Assembly (NCBI GenBank): GCA_937967685.1
Contig: CALBTX010000239.1
Location: 1-5,839, forward strand
Source: an uncultured Bacillaceae bacterium
GTDB taxonomy: Bacteria > Bacillota > Bacilli > Caldalkalibacillales > Caldalkalibacillaceae
Length of the DNA: 5,839 nt
Direction: 5' to 3'
Position 1 is the first letter of the stretch; the number at the start of each line of letters is the position of its first letter. This document shows, in pieces, positions 4,898 through 5,839 of this stretch. A program made the translations under genes and the position numbers. The notes below the pieces were generated by a model, which was given only the letters and a program-made list of their open reading frames with translations, was not told the origin of the DNA and did not search any database.

Positions 4898-5095
4898 TTA
4901 CAGTTTGACTACGTTTGCTGCCTGGGGTCCGCGCTCTCCTTCAACGACATCAAATTCAACGCTTTGACCCTCGTCCAACGTTTTAAACCCTTCTTCTTGT
5001 ATGGCACTATAGTGAACAAACACATCATTTTCGCCTTCCACTTCAATGAACCCGTAACCTTTTTCAGAGTTAAACCATTTAACAATACCTTGCAT
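4898..5095 (-). CDS. csp: Cold-shock protein (single CSD, CspB/CspD type)
   Basis: A 65-aa single cold-shock domain, the standard size in Bacilli. It binds single-stranded RNA and DNA and acts as an RNA chaperone that keeps mRNA unfolded. RNP1 is KGYGFI (12-17), RNP2 is VFVHY (25-29), and Trp7, Phe8 and the C-terminal GPQAANV are the usual conserved positions. The frame is open up to 5197, but the start at ATG 5095 matches the family and has AGGAGG nine bases upstream (5110-5105). The gene has its own promoter with a structured leader and its own terminator. The upstream AraC-type gene has no visible terminator and could read into it. Which of the csp paralogues it is cannot be decided here. 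Confidence 0.97.
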   Translation of the reverse strand: MQGIVKWFNSEKGYGFIEVEGENDVFVHYSAIQEEGFKTLDEGQSVEFDVVEGERGPQAANVVKL

Positions 5096-5123
5096 AAATC
5101 TTTTCCTCCTAATTCTAAAAAAT

Positions 5124-5143
5124 ACTTCCTTCCCTAAGGAAGT
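5124..5143 (-). promoter_or_regulatory. Perfect hairpin at the 5' end of the csp mRNA
   Basis: ACTTCCTT and AAGGAAGT form a perfect 8-bp stem with a 4-nt loop at the expected mRNA start (near 5144). Read on the minus strand, a run of six U (AUUUUUUAG) follows, then the ribosome site. The 5' arm (CUUCCU) could instead pair with AGGAGG of the ribosome site, six pairs with one G-U. It may act as an mRNA stabiliser, an attenuator or a temperature-sensitive switch; this is inference. Confidence 0.6.
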
Positions 5144-5150
5144 TGAACCA

Positions 5151-5179
5151 ATCTTAGCATTGTGATTTGCGTTTGTCAA
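5151..5179 (-). promoter_or_regulatory. Promoter of the cold-shock gene
   Basis: A perfect -35 TTGACA (5179-5174) and -10 TAAGAT (5156-5151) are 17 nt apart. TG is placed as in an extended -10 (TGCTAAGAT). The predicted leader is about 49 nt. Confidence 0.8.
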
Positions 5180-5218
5180 ACAACCTCCGGCCAACACTCC
5201 CCACCATGCACACGAAGA

Positions 5219-5839
5219 TCATTGGCCGAGTTTTCCTGCGCTGCTCAACAAACGCTGCATTAACAACGGAAGTGAGATCAATATCGGCGGTTCATTCAGC
5301 CGAGGAGGATGAAGCGTGACTTGATGATCAAGCACGGCAGAGGTCTGATGAACGATAAGCGGTTCTTTCGAACGGTAGCGCAGCGTCTCGTGTGGAAGCA
5401 GAATGTCTTTGACCGGGGTTCCCCAGGTGAGTGAAGTAGCCATCAAGTAATACGTGCCGGGTTTAACATCAGGGAAACAGAAATCACCCAATGATGGAAG
5501 CACGGTTCCGTAAAGTGGAATCCCCTCGGGAATCGGCCTGGGAAATAAGCCAATGAAGATGACCCCCTGAAAAGGCGTGTTCGAGCGAACTGTTCCCTCT
5601 ATTCTGGACGTTTTCTTGACCGCCGGGCGTGGGGATGGCCAGTGATCCAATTTTTGTAAGCGATTGAGGTACTGATCAGCCACAAACTTCGATTCCCGGT
5701 ACTGGACCGGCGTCAGACCAACCCGTTCGGTAAAGCGCGTCGTGAATGTTCCCAAGCTCTGCTGTCCGATTTCCATACTGATATCACGTACGGTTAGATT
5801 CGTATTCACCAATAAATCTTTCGCTTTTTGCAAACGGAT
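5219..5839 (-). CDS. AraC-family transcriptional regulator, C-terminal part (5' end outside the window)
   Basis: The frame is open to the right edge, so the N-terminus is missing; 206 residues are visible. Residues 1-50 hold the second part of an AraC DNA-binding domain: RLQKAKDLL, TVRDISMEIGQQSLGTFTTRFTERVGLTPVQYR. The recognition helix and the final GxTPxxYR signature are intact. QQSLGTFTTRF follows the SLGTFSRRF variant seen in a subgroup of actinobacterial and Bacillales members. A linker follows, then a beta-rich domain of about 85 residues (80-165): IEGTVRSNTPFQGVIFIGLFPRPIPEGIPLYGTVLPSLGDFCFPDVKPGTYYLMA. It looks like a carboxypeptidase-regulatory-like (transthyretin-type) fold and may be a sensor or assembly domain. 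The ligand is unknown. The TTG at 5833 lies inside the HTH and is not a real start. No terminator separates the stop from the csp promoter. Confidence 0.88.
   Translation of the reverse strand: MRLQKAKDLLVNTNLTVRDISMEIGQQSLGTFTTRFTERVGLTPVQYRESKFVADQYLNRLQKLDHWPSPRPAVKKTSRIEGTVRSNTPFQGVIFIGLFPRPIPEGIPLYGTVLPSLGDFCFPDVKPGTYYLMATSLTWGTPVKDILLPHETLRYRSKEPLIVHQTSAVLDHQVTLHPPRLNEPPILISLPLLMQRLLSSAGKLGQ

Noticed and set aside
5096..5197. 34-codon N-terminal extension of the cold-shock protein
   Set aside because: It would run across the -35, -10 and leader hairpin; the family start and ribosome site are at 5095.
5586..5596. GAAC-T-GTTC resembling a LexA site near 5590
   Set aside because: The spacer is one base rather than four and it lies within the AraC coding sequence.

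Overview
The window reads as ordinary chromosome of a low-to-mid GC Gram-positive of the Bacilli. This rests on a ComK-family protein, a near-canonical YlaN, strong GGAGG ribosome sites, TTG and GTG starts, sigma-A-like promoters with 17-nt spacers, and a Gram-positive LexA box. A thermoactinomycete-like or other spore-forming Bacillales source is a guess. There is no sign of phage, plasmid, CRISPR, transposase, tRNA or rRNA.

Layout, left to right. A comK-like gene (minus) has its own promoter with a LexA (SOS) box in the spacer, and a 20-bp tandem duplication at its stop codon. Then ylaN (minus), with a promoter and terminator, sits just downstream of the glutaminase gene glsA (minus), as ylaN follows ylaM in B. 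subtilis. The 5' side of glsA carries an intergenic hairpin-repeat cluster that runs into its ribosome site. Divergent from glsA, a 133-aa protein I cannot name (plus) has a good promoter. It converges on, and overlaps by 31 nt, a GNAT acetyltransferase gene (minus). Divergent from that gene is a two-helix membrane miniprotein (plus), ended by a bidirectional terminator. Next come a degenerate 18-bp tandem repeat, queD (minus), an 83-aa zinc-ribbon protein (plus), a cold-shock protein gene (minus) with a structured leader, and the C-terminal part of an AraC-type regulator (minus) that runs off the right edge.

The genes look like separate transcription units with unrelated household roles (competence, iron and glutamine metabolism, queuosine, cold shock), not one pathway. 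The most notable observation is the combination at the left end. A competence-type activator appears to be under direct SOS control, and its C-terminus may have been cut by a short tandem duplication that could in principle revert. No stretch longer than 300 bases lacks a gene; the gaps of 130 to 230 bases hold the promoters, terminators and repeats listed.
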